From NCBI GenBank assembly GCA_016342755.1, contig JAEINS010000034.1:1-39859 (forward strand): a DNA stretch of 39,859 nt, in the 5' to 3' direction. Positions 25,701 to 33,897 of this stretch are shown here, piece after piece (within the stretch, counting starts at the first letter, position 1; every line of letters begins with the position of its first letter). A model generated the notes under the pieces. It saw only the letters and a program-made list of their open reading frames with translations. It searched no databases and had not been told where the DNA came from. The DNA is from Melioribacteraceae bacterium (GTDB lineage: Bacteria; Bacteroidota; Ignavibacteria; Ignavibacteriales; Melioribacteraceae). A program made the translations under genes and the position numbers.

Positions 25701-28006
25701 TAACCGATATCTTCAATAAGGAAGTGATTTTTGAAAAGATTATATTAAAGGATCTGCCATTTAATGAAGATTCTTTTAGCTTAAATATACCTGTTAAAAA
25801 CCTCAGTGGGTTACATGATATAAGTATATCATTAGATTATGAAAATAAAATTGATGAAATTAATGAGGAAGATAATTCAATTAACTTTAGTTTTAATGTT
25901 ATAACATCTCGAATTAGAAATCTAATTTCAGAAAACGAATTACTAATAGGAAATGGTAAATTTAATCTTCTTAATTCATTAAATAAAAGTGTAAGCAACA
26001 GCCTTATTGTACAGATCGATTCCACATCTGAATTCAAGAATCCTACTGAAAACTATTTTGAATTAGATACATTATTTACATCAGTTTATTTTTCGAACTT
26101 AATTGAAGGACAAAGATATTGGATAAGATTCAAATTAAACACTCCAGAGAGTGTTTTTTTGGAAACATATTCTTTTTTATTTGATCCTGCAAAAAACATT
26201 GATATTGGAATTAGCGATTTACATTCATTTAGTATTCAAAAAACTGAAAATCTAGTTTGGAGTGAAGATGGGATATCTGTTGGTGATATCCCAATTAAAA
26301 TTGAACTAGCCTCAACAGGTTTTGAAGATGGAGGAATAGCAACTATTAAAATCGATGGTACTGATTATCCGAATAATCCTAGAGGGTGTGGTTTTCATAA
26401 TGTTGTTATCAATAAAGAAACTTTTGAAATGGAAGAATATACATGGTTTAATTTTTGGGCTCCAGTAGATAATTATGATGAATATTATTCATTTTTAAGT
26501 CGAGTTCCAAATGATAAATTTCTTGCAATAAGTATAAGTGGTTCTTGTGGTGGATATAATCTGCCAGATTCAGTAATAACTTTGCTAGAATCATTTGGAA
26601 GCTTAGAAGCACAAAATATTAAGTGGGCCACTGCATGGATACTGTTCGGTGAAAAAGGAGCGGAAATTGGTAGTGTCCCTGAAGAAATTTCGTTTTCAGA
26701 AAAAGTTGAATATGATACAACATTTGTTATTAGAGCGAAATCTGGGAATATACTTACAAAAAAAATAGAATATATTGAGAAAATAAATAGTATCGAGTTT
26801 GATGTTAATTTGCCTGTGGGAACACAATTAAGTAAGTATGTGATACTTAATAGAAAATCCAATATTGATACTCTAGGGATTGAAAGTCCAGAGGGTTTTA
26901 GTTTTGAGACTCCTTCTGATTTATCAAGTATTCAATTTGCTGTTAACTTTGAAGGGAATGAAAATTTAGAGTTTCCAACACTTAATAATATGATTCTCCA
27001 TTCAGATTTATTTCCCGAACTTGCAACCAACTATCAAGTTGTCTCTTTAGAAAAAGATACACTTCAGCAAGGAGAAAATGCTGAACTTGAATTTTGGGTT
27101 TACAATGTTGGAGAATCTCCAGCGGATAGTTTTGATGTTAAAGTAGAAGTTCAATCACCGGATAATACTAAAGATAAAATTTTTGAACAAATGGTTGCCT
27201 CAATTGATAGTATGGGCAGAAAAAAGTTTCAAGTTAGTTTTCCTACTGCCGCAATTAATGGGGATAGAACATTTCTAATTTCGATTGATCCAGAAAATAA
27301 AATCCGTGAGTTATATGAAGACAACAACTATTACTCAATTCCATTTTTCGTAAAAGGGGACACAACAAAACCATCATTAAATGTAACGTTTGACGGACAG
27401 GATATTTTTGATGGTGATTATATAGCTATAAACCCAAATATAAAAATTGAATTAAGCGATCCGTCACTGATACCAATTACCGATACAACCGGAGTTGATA
27501 TTTATTTGAACAATAAACGTATCAGTTATTCAATAAATGCTTCAAACCTTACATATACATTTAATCAGGCTAATCCTAAATTTGTAGCTGAGTACAGACC
27601 TGAATTAGAGGATGGAGAATACGAGTTAAAAGTATTAGCTAAAGATGCATCCGGGAATGAAGCCGATTCATCTGGCTATATTAAAAAGTTTACGGTTTCA
27701 AGCGAAGCTAAGTTGTTGTACGTTTATAATTATCCTAACCCGTTTAGCGAAGAAACATATTTTACTTTTAAACTAACACAGATTCCGGAAGAGATTGAGA
27801 TTAAAATCTATACAGTTGCTGGTCGTTTAGTTAAGATAATCAAAATGGATGCTGCGGAACTTAGCTATGATTTCAATAAGATATATTGGGATGGAAAAGA
27901 TGAAGATGGCGATGAACTTGCTAACGGAGTTTATCTTTATAAAACTATTATGAAAACAGCCGATAAAACTGAAAGCACTGTTCAGAAACTAGCTATTGTT
28001 AGATAA
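22742..28006 (+). CDS. PorU-like C25 cysteine peptidase/T9SS sortase with extra domains
   Basis: 1754 residues, GTG start, signal peptide to about residue 20. Order: beta-rich N-terminal region with WIEWGNDYLKITVGEDGIYR as in PorU; gingipain-type C25 domain (about 560-940) with H810 in FVGHSG and C841 in DFGCSTGKFG; a CARDB-like domain (about 945-1055); a domain at about 1190-1320 with GCGFHNVVINKE, DKFLAISISGSCGG and KWATAWILFGEKGAEIG that resembles ILEI/PANDER (FAM3); a second CARDB-like domain (about 1430-1540); and a C-terminal T9SS/FlgD-Ig-like domain starting at YNYPNPFSEE (about 1661-1754). PorU removes cargo sorting domains and attaches cargo to lipopolysaccharide. It is longer than Porphyromonas PorU (about 1150). 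It could instead be a PorU-related paralogue or secreted gingipain-like protein. Confidence 0.82.
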   Translation: MKIILLVGLIFSSVLFLSARETEILKSNKGFIVKVKTETLKYNDIKKGKFTLREYFEYNEINNSDFNVPQSVIYIALPKSSKPVFRVINLKKESLNNVYLGKSNKVGQVELNSENILSMDEIPTNIIELKGYSFIKDNYCAVIKINPIINKSNSLFNVSEFDIEVIFDKNYVIKKEKNDKDRVSADYSNVFYNNDIAQSFKSRTGAVVKSKSDWIEWGNDYLKITVGEDGIYRISKADLINNGVSVSSINPKSFKLFSRGKENLIFVNGEEDNSFDDFDFIEFYGSKNYDSTDHRILNGVGEQAYEYLNRYSDSTVYWLTWGTEEGKRFSENMITDATDTLDYYTEIIHQETDRFLDNKETSLLAQENTEWLEKETWIYGNHNVGERSHKFDADNIVPGKVASAYYKVISLATDITNNAHKLGLKINDNESIHDSSFINKYEQKILKAEFNSDQLLEGQNNIKSISFQTDASINTVQEDWFEVEYPRYLHFSTDKMIFAFNQELSSKDYVVKIENVDSDDVLIYKIEPEIKLIRNFTVVNSILTFTDSIAQGDKYIIIKKDFVAKPEFYEVRKFTNLLQNNNQAEYILLTNRLFKNTAEKYSQFISENYSISSKVVYVDDIYNQFNYGFFAPEPIREFLKLAYDNWQEPKPKYLFIVGEANYDYKNARKIEPYVPNIVPSFGHPVSDVWFTVWDSISHVPQMMVGRLPAIKLSEFEHYYNKHEAYLNTPFDEWNKSILLFSGGKSNYDQNFTRTINNRLNDNIFTQKPIGGYVQHFYSTSNPRSNFGPFDNTFVDSVINNGAVITSFVGHSGTKIWDNGIEEVNQLKAGNNKKSFITDFGCSTGKFGEPDIVSFSEAFTNGLEGDAIGYVGNSSLGFSSTSSLFPSMFYEELIRSEFSNVGEAHLNAKIRLITQYGLSDVNKVFLYCNNLFADPVISLSIPKKINLNIKNSDIELDKIIDDNQDSTNIFVKYRNLGLVDTSNLVIRITDIFNKEVIFEKIILKDLPFNEDSFSLNIPVKNLSGLHDISISLDYENKIDEINEEDNSINFSFNVITSRIRNLISENELLIGNGKFNLLNSLNKSVSNSLIVQIDSTSEFKNPTENYFELDTLFTSVYFSNLIEGQRYWIRFKLNTPESVFLETYSFLFDPAKNIDIGISDLHSFSIQKTENLVWSEDGISVGDIPIKIELASTGFEDGGIATIKIDGTDYPNNPRGCGFHNVVINKETFEMEEYTWFNFWAPVDNYDEYYSFLSRVPNDKFLAISISGSCGGYNLPDSVITLLESFGSLEAQNIKWATAWILFGEKGAEIGSVPEEISFSEKVEYDTTFVIRAKSGNILTKKIEYIEKINSIEFDVNLPVGTQLSKYVILNRKSNIDTLGIESPEGFSFETPSDLSSIQFAVNFEGNENLEFPTLNNMILHSDLFPELATNYQVVSLEKDTLQQGENAELEFWVYNVGESPADSFDVKVEVQSPDNTKDKIFEQMVASIDSMGRKKFQVSFPTAAINGDRTFLISIDPENKIRELYEDNNYYSIPFFVKGDTTKPSLNVTFDGQDIFDGDYIAINPNIKIELSDPSLIPITDTTGVDIYLNNKRISYSINASNLTYTFNQANPKFVAEYRPELEDGEYELKVLAKDASGNEADSSGYIKKFTVSSEAKLLYVYNYPNPFSEETYFTFKLTQIPEEIEIKIYTVAGRLVKIIKMDAAELSYDFNKIYWDGKDEDGDELANGVYLYKTIMKTADKTESTVQKLAIVR

Positions 28007-28044
28007 ATATTAATTTGAATAAATTTTAATAACAAGGAATATAA

Positions 28045-29391
28045 ATGAAAAAAATATTGTTAATTCTTTTTATTGTTGCCGCGTTTCCTTTGTCAGCTCA
28101 ATATTATCAGATTCAGCAGGATGAAGGATTAATAGGCGGGGGATTAGGAGTTACCTGGATTGACGGTCAACCGCATTACGCAATGAGATTTTTCCCGGAG
28201 TTTGCATTTAATAACTTTGGGATCGGCTTAGATCTTAAACTGGAATATGATTCTAATGGAAAGATAAGAACTGAAAATTTTAATACTACATCAGATTATT
28301 TAAGTATAATCAGATATCTCCGCTATGGACAGAAAAATGATCCGGTTTATGTGCGTCTTGGAGCACTGGATTACGCAACTCTTGGACATGGCAGCATTAT
28401 GTACATGTATAATAACAGTCCGGGTTTTGACAATAGAAAAATTGGAATGGAGTTAGACATCGATTTCAATTACTTCGGGTTTGAATCTGTTTATGGAAAT
28501 TTTGGTGAAGCCGGATTACTTGGATTACGCGGTTATATACGTCCCTTAAAAGTAACCGAATTACAGAATACTCCCATTATAGGCAATCTTGAAGTTGGTG
28601 CTTCGGTTGTAACCGATTTCCACGGTAATGCTGGTGTGTTATCCGGATTTATTAATGATGCTAAAAATGGAGAATTTGAAGCGCTTACAGATGCAGGAAC
28701 TATAAGTATAATTGGATTCGATCTTGGTTTGCCAATCTTAAGAACCAGACTGGTAGATTTTGATCTATACTACGATTATGCAAAAATAATTGATTATGGA
28801 AGTGGTTCAGCTCTAGGAGCAATATTTAAATTTAAAGGATTCGGAGTAGTTGATGTTTGGACTAAGTTTGAAAGACGCTGGAATGGCGACCAGTATATTC
28901 CGGCTTATTTTAACTCGATGTACGAAATTGAAAGATTTAAGTTTGACAGAAAGGATAATGCAGTACGAAGCAAGATTCAGCAGTTAGAATCGATGGAATC
29001 TGTTGGTGATGGTTTTTATGGAGAGTTATTGCTTAGACTTGTTGGTACATTTAATATAATTGGTAGTTACCAGAGACTGGATGATCATCCGGATTCCGGT
29101 ATTCTTCATCTCTCGGCTGATATTACTCCTGAAGGCTCAACTTATTTGGCCAGAGCCGGATATGATAAAATTAATATTCGTGATGAAAAAGATTTATTTA
29201 AACTTGATGATCGTTCATATTTATTCGTAGAGTTTGGATATAAACCTATGTCGTATGTAATAGTTTCGATGGTTTATAATTGGACCTTTACACCTGAGCG
29301 GGATGCTGATGATATGGTGATTGGCTATAAACCGCAGAAGAAAATTGAACCAAGAGTTTCGTTTGTTTATCCGTTAAACTTTGGCGGGTAG
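28045..29391 (+). CDS. Outer-membrane barrel protein of unknown function
   Basis: 448 residues with a signal peptide ending LSAQ. The chain is a series of amphipathic strand-like segments with glycines and aromatics, for example ALDYATLGHGSIMYMYNN and FVEFGYKPMSYVIVSMVYNW, typical of a large outer-membrane barrel. It lacks the PorV/FadL signature seen in the product of the 9514 gene, so it is not called PorV even though porV often follows porU in Bacteroidota. It has an AAGGA ribosome-binding site and begins 38 bases after the PorU-like stop, so it is probably the last gene of the run. A REP-like palindrome follows, and a convergent gene ends at 29462. Confidence 0.65.
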   Translation: MKKILLILFIVAAFPLSAQYYQIQQDEGLIGGGLGVTWIDGQPHYAMRFFPEFAFNNFGIGLDLKLEYDSNGKIRTENFNTTSDYLSIIRYLRYGQKNDPVYVRLGALDYATLGHGSIMYMYNNSPGFDNRKIGMELDIDFNYFGFESVYGNFGEAGLLGLRGYIRPLKVTELQNTPIIGNLEVGASVVTDFHGNAGVLSGFINDAKNGEFEALTDAGTISIIGFDLGLPILRTRLVDFDLYYDYAKIIDYGSGSALGAIFKFKGFGVVDVWTKFERRWNGDQYIPAYFNSMYEIERFKFDRKDNAVRSKIQQLESMESVGDGFYGELLLRLVGTFNIIGSYQRLDDHPDSGILHLSADITPEGSTYLARAGYDKINIRDEKDLFKLDDRSYLFVEFGYKPMSYVIVSMVYNWTFTPERDADDMVIGYKPQKKIEPRVSFVYPLNFGG

Positions 29392-29398
29392 GTTTAAA

Positions 29399-29424
29399 TG
29401 TGTCAGAACTGAGGTTCTGACACA
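29399..29424 (+). repeat. REP-like palindrome 4 between convergent genes
   Basis: Perfect 11-base arms (left arm TGTGTCAGAAC) around loop TGAG. It has the same GTCA...GAA...loop...TTC...TGAC plan as the copies near the window start but a different arm, again fully paired. It lies between the convergent barrel and HAD genes and may also stop transcripts from both sides, though T-runs are weak. Confidence 0.6.
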
Positions 29425-29461
29425 ACATAAAGAAACTTCAGTAAAAAAAGATTTCCCAGAT

Positions 29462-30109
29462 TTATATAGATTTCAGAATGAATTCTTTTAGTTCCCCGAC
29501 TGAATGAAAATAATAATCACTTCCCATACCTAAAACTTCTTCTTTTGCATAACTATCCCAAACAACCGATGCTATCTTAGTGCCGGCACCCTTTGCCGCT
29601 ATTATATCTGCCGGAGCATCTCCAATCATAAGAACATTTTCTTTCTTCAAATCAAAACGATTTACAAAACTAGTAATGGCTTTTGCCGATGGCTTTGGCT
29701 CATCTATATCGTCACCGGTTAATATCGGATCAAAGTAATCGTAAATTCCAATATGGTTAAGGGTTATTTCAGAAGACTTTCTTCCTTTACCGGTATATAT
29801 TCCTAAATGAATTTTTTTCTTATAAATCATTTCTACAATTTCTTTCATTCCGGGATAAATATCTGCCATAGCTAAATGATTCTGATTATAGAATTCATAA
29901 TAATCAGAACATGCGTTATCATAATTATTGCCCATTATATCTTTCAAAATAACATTTTCAGTCGGGCCAAAAAGCGCAACTATTTCTTCATAAGTATAAG
30001 TTCGTTCCAAATACTTTTCTGTTACATGATTAAATGAAGCAATTATTAATTCATTTGTTGAGGTTAATGTTCCATCAATATCAAAAATGATTCCGTCAAA
30101 TTTTTTCAT
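29462..30109 (-). CDS. HAD-superfamily phosphatase (phosphoglycolate phosphatase/beta-phosphoglucomutase type)
   Basis: 215 residues. HAD motif I is FDIDGTLT (nucleophile D10, acid D12); motif II lies in LGIYTGKGR; motif III lysine in EPKPSAKAI; motif IV is MIGDAPADI. A helical cap sits between motifs I and II (about 15-85), as in subclass I enzymes such as Gph, PpaX and PgmB. Substrate not decidable. It begins six bases after the stop of the propeller gene on the same strand, so both share one transcript. Confidence 0.9.
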   Translation of the reverse strand: MKKFDGIIFDIDGTLTSTNELIIASFNHVTEKYLERTYTYEEIVALFGPTENVILKDIMGNNYDNACSDYYEFYNQNHLAMADIYPGMKEIVEMIYKKKIHLGIYTGKGRKSSEITLNHIGIYDYFDPILTGDDIDEPKPSAKAITSFVNRFDLKKENVLMIGDAPADIIAAKGAGTKIASVVWDSYAKEEVLGMGSDYYFHSVGELKEFILKSI

Positions 30110-30115
30110 AATACC

Positions 30116-31972
30116 TTAGTCGATTTTAAAAATTATAATCCGGCCATCCAAATTTGATGCAAGTAAATACATATCATTAAATTTTTGAACCGTATGAATT
30201 CTTGAATTACCCATGAATAAAAGGGTTTTAAAATAGTATCTATTATTTATTCTATAAATATTGCCGTTATCAGCACCAAATGGAATTATATTATTGATCT
30301 CTTGAATATTATTTGATGATCTGTCAATTCCATAATTCACATTAATTTGTTTTATGAACTTACCGTTTTTAGAATGTATAACATAAAACTTGTCTTTGTC
30401 AGATTTTATAAAAAGTTTTTTCTTATCGGTTGAAATACCAATGGAGTTTAATGCGTCATATTTATCAGTCTTCCAAAGAGTTTTTCCCAATCGCGCATCA
30501 ATTGCTGTTATAAATTTATCCGGGGTTGATATAAAAACACTATTGCCGTCAGTAACCGGAATTACACTTGCTGGCGAATTTGATTTATCTTTATCATTTT
30601 TCCATTTCCAAATTAGCCATCCTTCTTTAGCATCAACAGCGTATAAATAACCATCCCATGCGCCAAAGATAATTTTATTACCAATTTGGATTGGCTTAGT
30701 TTCAATCATACCGTTAACAGAATTATTAACCCATAATTCTTCAAGAGTTTCAAAATCGTAGCAATAAAGATTACCGGAATATGTTCCTAAAATAACTGCG
30801 GTATTGTTGCCGGAAACCTTTTCTTCCAGAAATTCATGTTTCCCTTTATATTCAATAGTAATAAGCTGCGATGTAATTGCTTCATCAAATCCTATCGATT
30901 GCAAAAGTGTTCCTTTAGCTGCGTTAAGAGTTAGCAAATCGCCTTGTGTTGTACCAACTGCTATAATATTTTCTGTTATTACTGGTTTGCCAACAATATT
31001 TCCAAAAGTATTATAATCCCACAAAACAGTTCCTGAACTATCCATACAAGTTATAATGCCGCTTAACGAAGATGTATAAATATTGCTATTATAAATAACA
31101 GGTTCATGTAATAAGGTTCTATTTGTTGATGTATCAAGCATAAATGAAACTGATTTATCGATAAATTTTTTCTGATCAAAGTCTGGAATTGAATGAGTTT
31201 GGTTCTTCTTTATTTTTTTAAGAGTTATTACAGAGTCAATATTTACTTGCTGATTTACAATTATAGAGTCTTTTTTATTCTCAATAATTTTCAAATTCCA
31301 TGCAGGTTTATTTTTACTAAAGACAGGCAGCGAATTTATTTCGTGAATTGAATGCACTTTTTTAATTTCATTGTCCTGTTTATTTGATATGAAGACAACT
31401 CTTAAATTATAATCTCTAAAAATATTCATCAATACCGGATTATTATCGGGTTCATTTTCTATTGATTTATTGGTTATCAAGAAAATTTCAGATTTAGTCT
31501 TAAGAGAATCTAATTTTGATTTAAGCCAAATTAAATCTTCAACTTTGTAATGTCGGCATCCGTTTCCCAAAGGTATTGAGCTGTTTAGACCAATAAATAA
31601 AGTGCTGTCCTGTTCAAACAAGAATTTATCTTTTTTCCATAAATCCAGAAAAGATGAAAAACCGCTTTCACTATACTCAATATCTTTTCTGCCCGGAATA
31701 ATATAATAAGGTTTTTCCAATGTTTGAAAAATTTCGGAGGCAGTATAAAATTCTTCAGATCTCCCGGAAGAAGTTAAATTTCCGTTGATAATTGTAAATT
31801 TAAGATCAGTATTTTTATTAATAGCATTAATAACCGAATCTAATTTAGAGTCATTATTTTCAATTCCGGCTTCAGGACTGGATATCCATGCGAATTTAAA
31901 ATTTTGGGCTTGTGAATTTATTGCCAATAGAGCGAAAAAAGTAACAAATAGCTTGAAAAACGAATAGGTCAT
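30116..31972 (-). CDS. Degenerate calcineurin-like phosphoesterase fused to a PQQ-like beta-propeller
   Basis: 618 residues with a signal peptide ending NSQAQ. Residues about 24-230 follow a metallophosphoesterase layout: the segments FKFAWISSPEAG, FTIINGNLTSSG and PYYIIPGRKDIEYSESG sit where active enzymes have DxH, GD and GNHD, but the metal ligands are replaced (GN for GD, GRKD for GNHD) and the later His motifs are missing. Residues about 280-615 are a PQQ/pyrrolo-quinoline-type propeller with repeats such as GDLLTLNAAKGTLLQSIGF and DGYLYAVDAKEGWLIWKWK. The protein should be an exported binding or scaffold protein without hydrolase activity. Partner unknown. It is divergent from lepA. Confidence 0.8.
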   Translation of the reverse strand: MTYSFFKLFVTFFALLAINSQAQNFKFAWISSPEAGIENNDSKLDSVINAINKNTDLKFTIINGNLTSSGRSEEFYTASEIFQTLEKPYYIIPGRKDIEYSESGFSSFLDLWKKDKFLFEQDSTLFIGLNSSIPLGNGCRHYKVEDLIWLKSKLDSLKTKSEIFLITNKSIENEPDNNPVLMNIFRDYNLRVVFISNKQDNEIKKVHSIHEINSLPVFSKNKPAWNLKIIENKKDSIIVNQQVNIDSVITLKKIKKNQTHSIPDFDQKKFIDKSVSFMLDTSTNRTLLHEPVIYNSNIYTSSLSGIITCMDSSGTVLWDYNTFGNIVGKPVITENIIAVGTTQGDLLTLNAAKGTLLQSIGFDEAITSQLITIEYKGKHEFLEEKVSGNNTAVILGTYSGNLYCYDFETLEELWVNNSVNGMIETKPIQIGNKIIFGAWDGYLYAVDAKEGWLIWKWKNDKDKSNSPASVIPVTDGNSVFISTPDKFITAIDARLGKTLWKTDKYDALNSIGISTDKKKLFIKSDKDKFYVIHSKNGKFIKQINVNYGIDRSSNNIQEINNIIPFGADNGNIYRINNRYYFKTLLFMGNSRIHTVQKFNDMYLLASNLDGRIIIFKID

Positions 31973-32041
31973 TAATTATTTCTCTTTAAATTAAAAATAT
32001 ATTCCGATTATATTCTAATAATAAATATTAAAAAATCTAAA

Positions 32042-32069
32042 TTGAATTTAGGGCGTTTTTTGATATATT
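32042..32069 (+). promoter_or_regulatory. Candidate lepA promoter
   Basis: TTGAAT (32042-32047), a 16-base spacer and TATATT (32064-32069) lie in the divergent gap before lepA. The predicted start site is about 22 bases before the ATG. Spacer is one base short of ideal. Confidence 0.4.
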
Positions 32070-32097
32070 TATTGATTAAAAATTTTTGAAAAAGGAT

Positions 32098-33888
32098 ATG
32101 GAAAATATAAGAAATTTTTGCATAATAGCTCATATAGATCATGGTAAAAGTACTATTGCTGATGGTTTGTTGGAAAAGACAAGTACAATTTCCCATAGAG
32201 AAGCTAAAAAGCAAGTTTTAGATGATATGGATTTGGAGCAGGAAAGAGGAATTACAATAAAATCTCATGCTATACAAATGAAACATCTTGTAGGAAAAAC
32301 TGAATACACTCTTAATTTAATTGATACACCCGGGCACGTCGATTTTTCTTACGAAGTTTCAAGATCGCTGGCGGCATGCGAAGGTGCGTTATTAGTTGTT
32401 GATGCTGCCCAGGGTGTTGAAGCCCAGACTATTAGTAATTTATATCTGGCTGTTGAAGCCGGACTTGAGATAATTCCTATTATCAATAAAATTGATTTAC
32501 CTAGCGCGATGGTTGATGCTGTAAAAGGACAAATAATTGATCTTATAGGTTGTAAGGATGAAGATATAATTTTGGCTAGTGCCAAGACCCGTGAAGGATT
32601 TGATGATATTTTAGATGCCATTATTGAAAAAGTTCCGGCTCCGTCCGGCGATAAAGACGCTCCCTTGCAGGCATTAATTTTTGATTCAATATTTGATTCT
32701 TACAGAGGTGCTATTGCGTTAATTCGTATTTTCAACGGACGTTTAAAAACCAAAGATGCCGTAAAGTTTTTTGCGCATGATAATAAATATCTGGCAGAAG
32801 AAATTGGAACTCTTAGACTTGGCAGAGTTAAAACTAACATTCTAGAAGCAGGTAATGTCGGTTATATTATTTGCAGTATAAAAGATGTTCATGATACTAA
32901 GGTCGGTGATACCATAACGCTTCAAAAAGGCGGTGCTACTGAACCACTGGAAGGTTACCAGGAAATTAAACCGATGGTTTATTCCGGACTTTACCCAACA
33001 GATTCGGATGATTTTGAAAATTTGCGTGATGCTCTGGATAAGTTCAGACTTAATGATTCGGCTTTATCATTTGTGCCGGAAACATCCGCTGCTCTGGGGT
33101 TTGGCTTTAGATGCGGATTTCTTGGTCTGCTGCATATGGAAATTGTTCAGGAGAGACTAGAACGGGAATTTGACCAGTCGATTGTAACAACACTTCCAAA
33201 CGTGGAATACCATGTCCGTAAAAAAGATGGCCGCGAAATAATAGTTGATAACCCGGCGGAAATGCCCGTAGTAGGCGATATTGATTTGGTTGAAGAACCA
33301 TATATAAAGGCTCAGATTGTTACTCCTAGTGAATATATTGGAAGTATAATGAAGCTGGCTATGGAAAAACGCGGTACATATATTAATACTGATTATATAG
33401 ATCCGACTCGTGCCGATGTACAATTTGAATTTCCACTAGCAGAAATTATATTTGATTTTTACGACAAATTAAAATCAATATCGCGCGGTTATGCTTCATT
33501 CGATTATGATTATATAGGTTATAGAGAATCTGATCTTGTAAAACTTGAGATATTACTGAACGGTGAGACTGTTGATGCATTATCAGTAATTTGTCATCGT
33601 GATAAATCTTACGATTGGGGACGAAAAGTTTGTACAAAACTTAAAGAACTTATACCACGCCAAATGTTCGAGATAGCTGTTCAGGCTGCCATTGGATCAA
33701 AAGTAATTTCGAGAACAACTATTAAAGCTCTTAGAAAAAATGTTCTGGCAAAGTGTTATGGCGGTGATATTACTAGAAAAAGAAAACTTCTTGAAAAGCA
33801 GAAAGAAGGTAAACGCAGAATGAAACAGGTTGGGAATGTTGAAATTCCACAAGAAGCCTTTTTAGCAGTTTTACAGTTGGATGATTAG
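32098..33888 (+). CDS. lepA: Elongation factor 4 (LepA), back-translocase GTPase
   Basis: 596 residues from the ATG at 32098, beginning [19 protein letters not shown] as LepA proteins do; an in-frame TTG at 32086 adds four residues and is less likely. LepA is a translational GTPase that helps ribosomes under stress. Signatures: [38 protein letters not shown], and the LepA-specific C-terminal domain ending [14 protein letters not shown]. It is followed at nine bases by the first of two signal peptidase genes, an arrangement (lepA-lepB) known in many bacteria. Confidence 0.97.
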   Translation: MENIRNFCIIAHIDHGKSTIADGLLEKTSTISHREAKKQVLDDMDLEQERGITIKSHAIQMKHLVGKTEYTLNLIDTPGHVDFSYEVSRSLAACEGALLVVDAAQGVEAQTISNLYLAVEAGLEIIPIINKIDLPSAMVDAVKGQIIDLIGCKDEDIILASAKTREGFDDILDAIIEKVPAPSGDKDAPLQALIFDSIFDSYRGAIALIRIFNGRLKTKDAVKFFAHDNKYLAEEIGTLRLGRVKTNILEAGNVGYIICSIKDVHDTKVGDTITLQKGGATEPLEGYQEIKPMVYSGLYPTDSDDFENLRDALDKFRLNDSALSFVPETSAALGFGFRCGFLGLLHMEIVQERLEREFDQSIVTTLPNVEYHVRKKDGREIIVDNPAEMPVVGDIDLVEEPYIKAQIVTPSEYIGSIMKLAMEKRGTYINTDYIDPTRADVQFEFPLAEIIFDFYDKLKSISRGYASFDYDYIGYRESDLVKLEILLNGETVDALSVICHRDKSYDWGRKVCTKLKELIPRQMFEIAVQAAIGSKVISRTTIKALRKNVLAKCYGGDITRKRKLLEKQKEGKRRMKQVGNVEIPQEAFLAVLQLDD

Positions 33889-33897
33889 TTAGTTTTT

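Noticed and set aside
26485-26862. 125-codon minus-strand frame inside the PorU-like gene
   Set aside because: Antisense to a clear coding region, no signal, no recognisable domain.
28045-29391. Naming the barrel after the PorU-like gene PorV
   Set aside because: PorV usually follows porU, but the FadL/PorV glycine-rich signature is missing here and is instead found in the product at 9514-10956.
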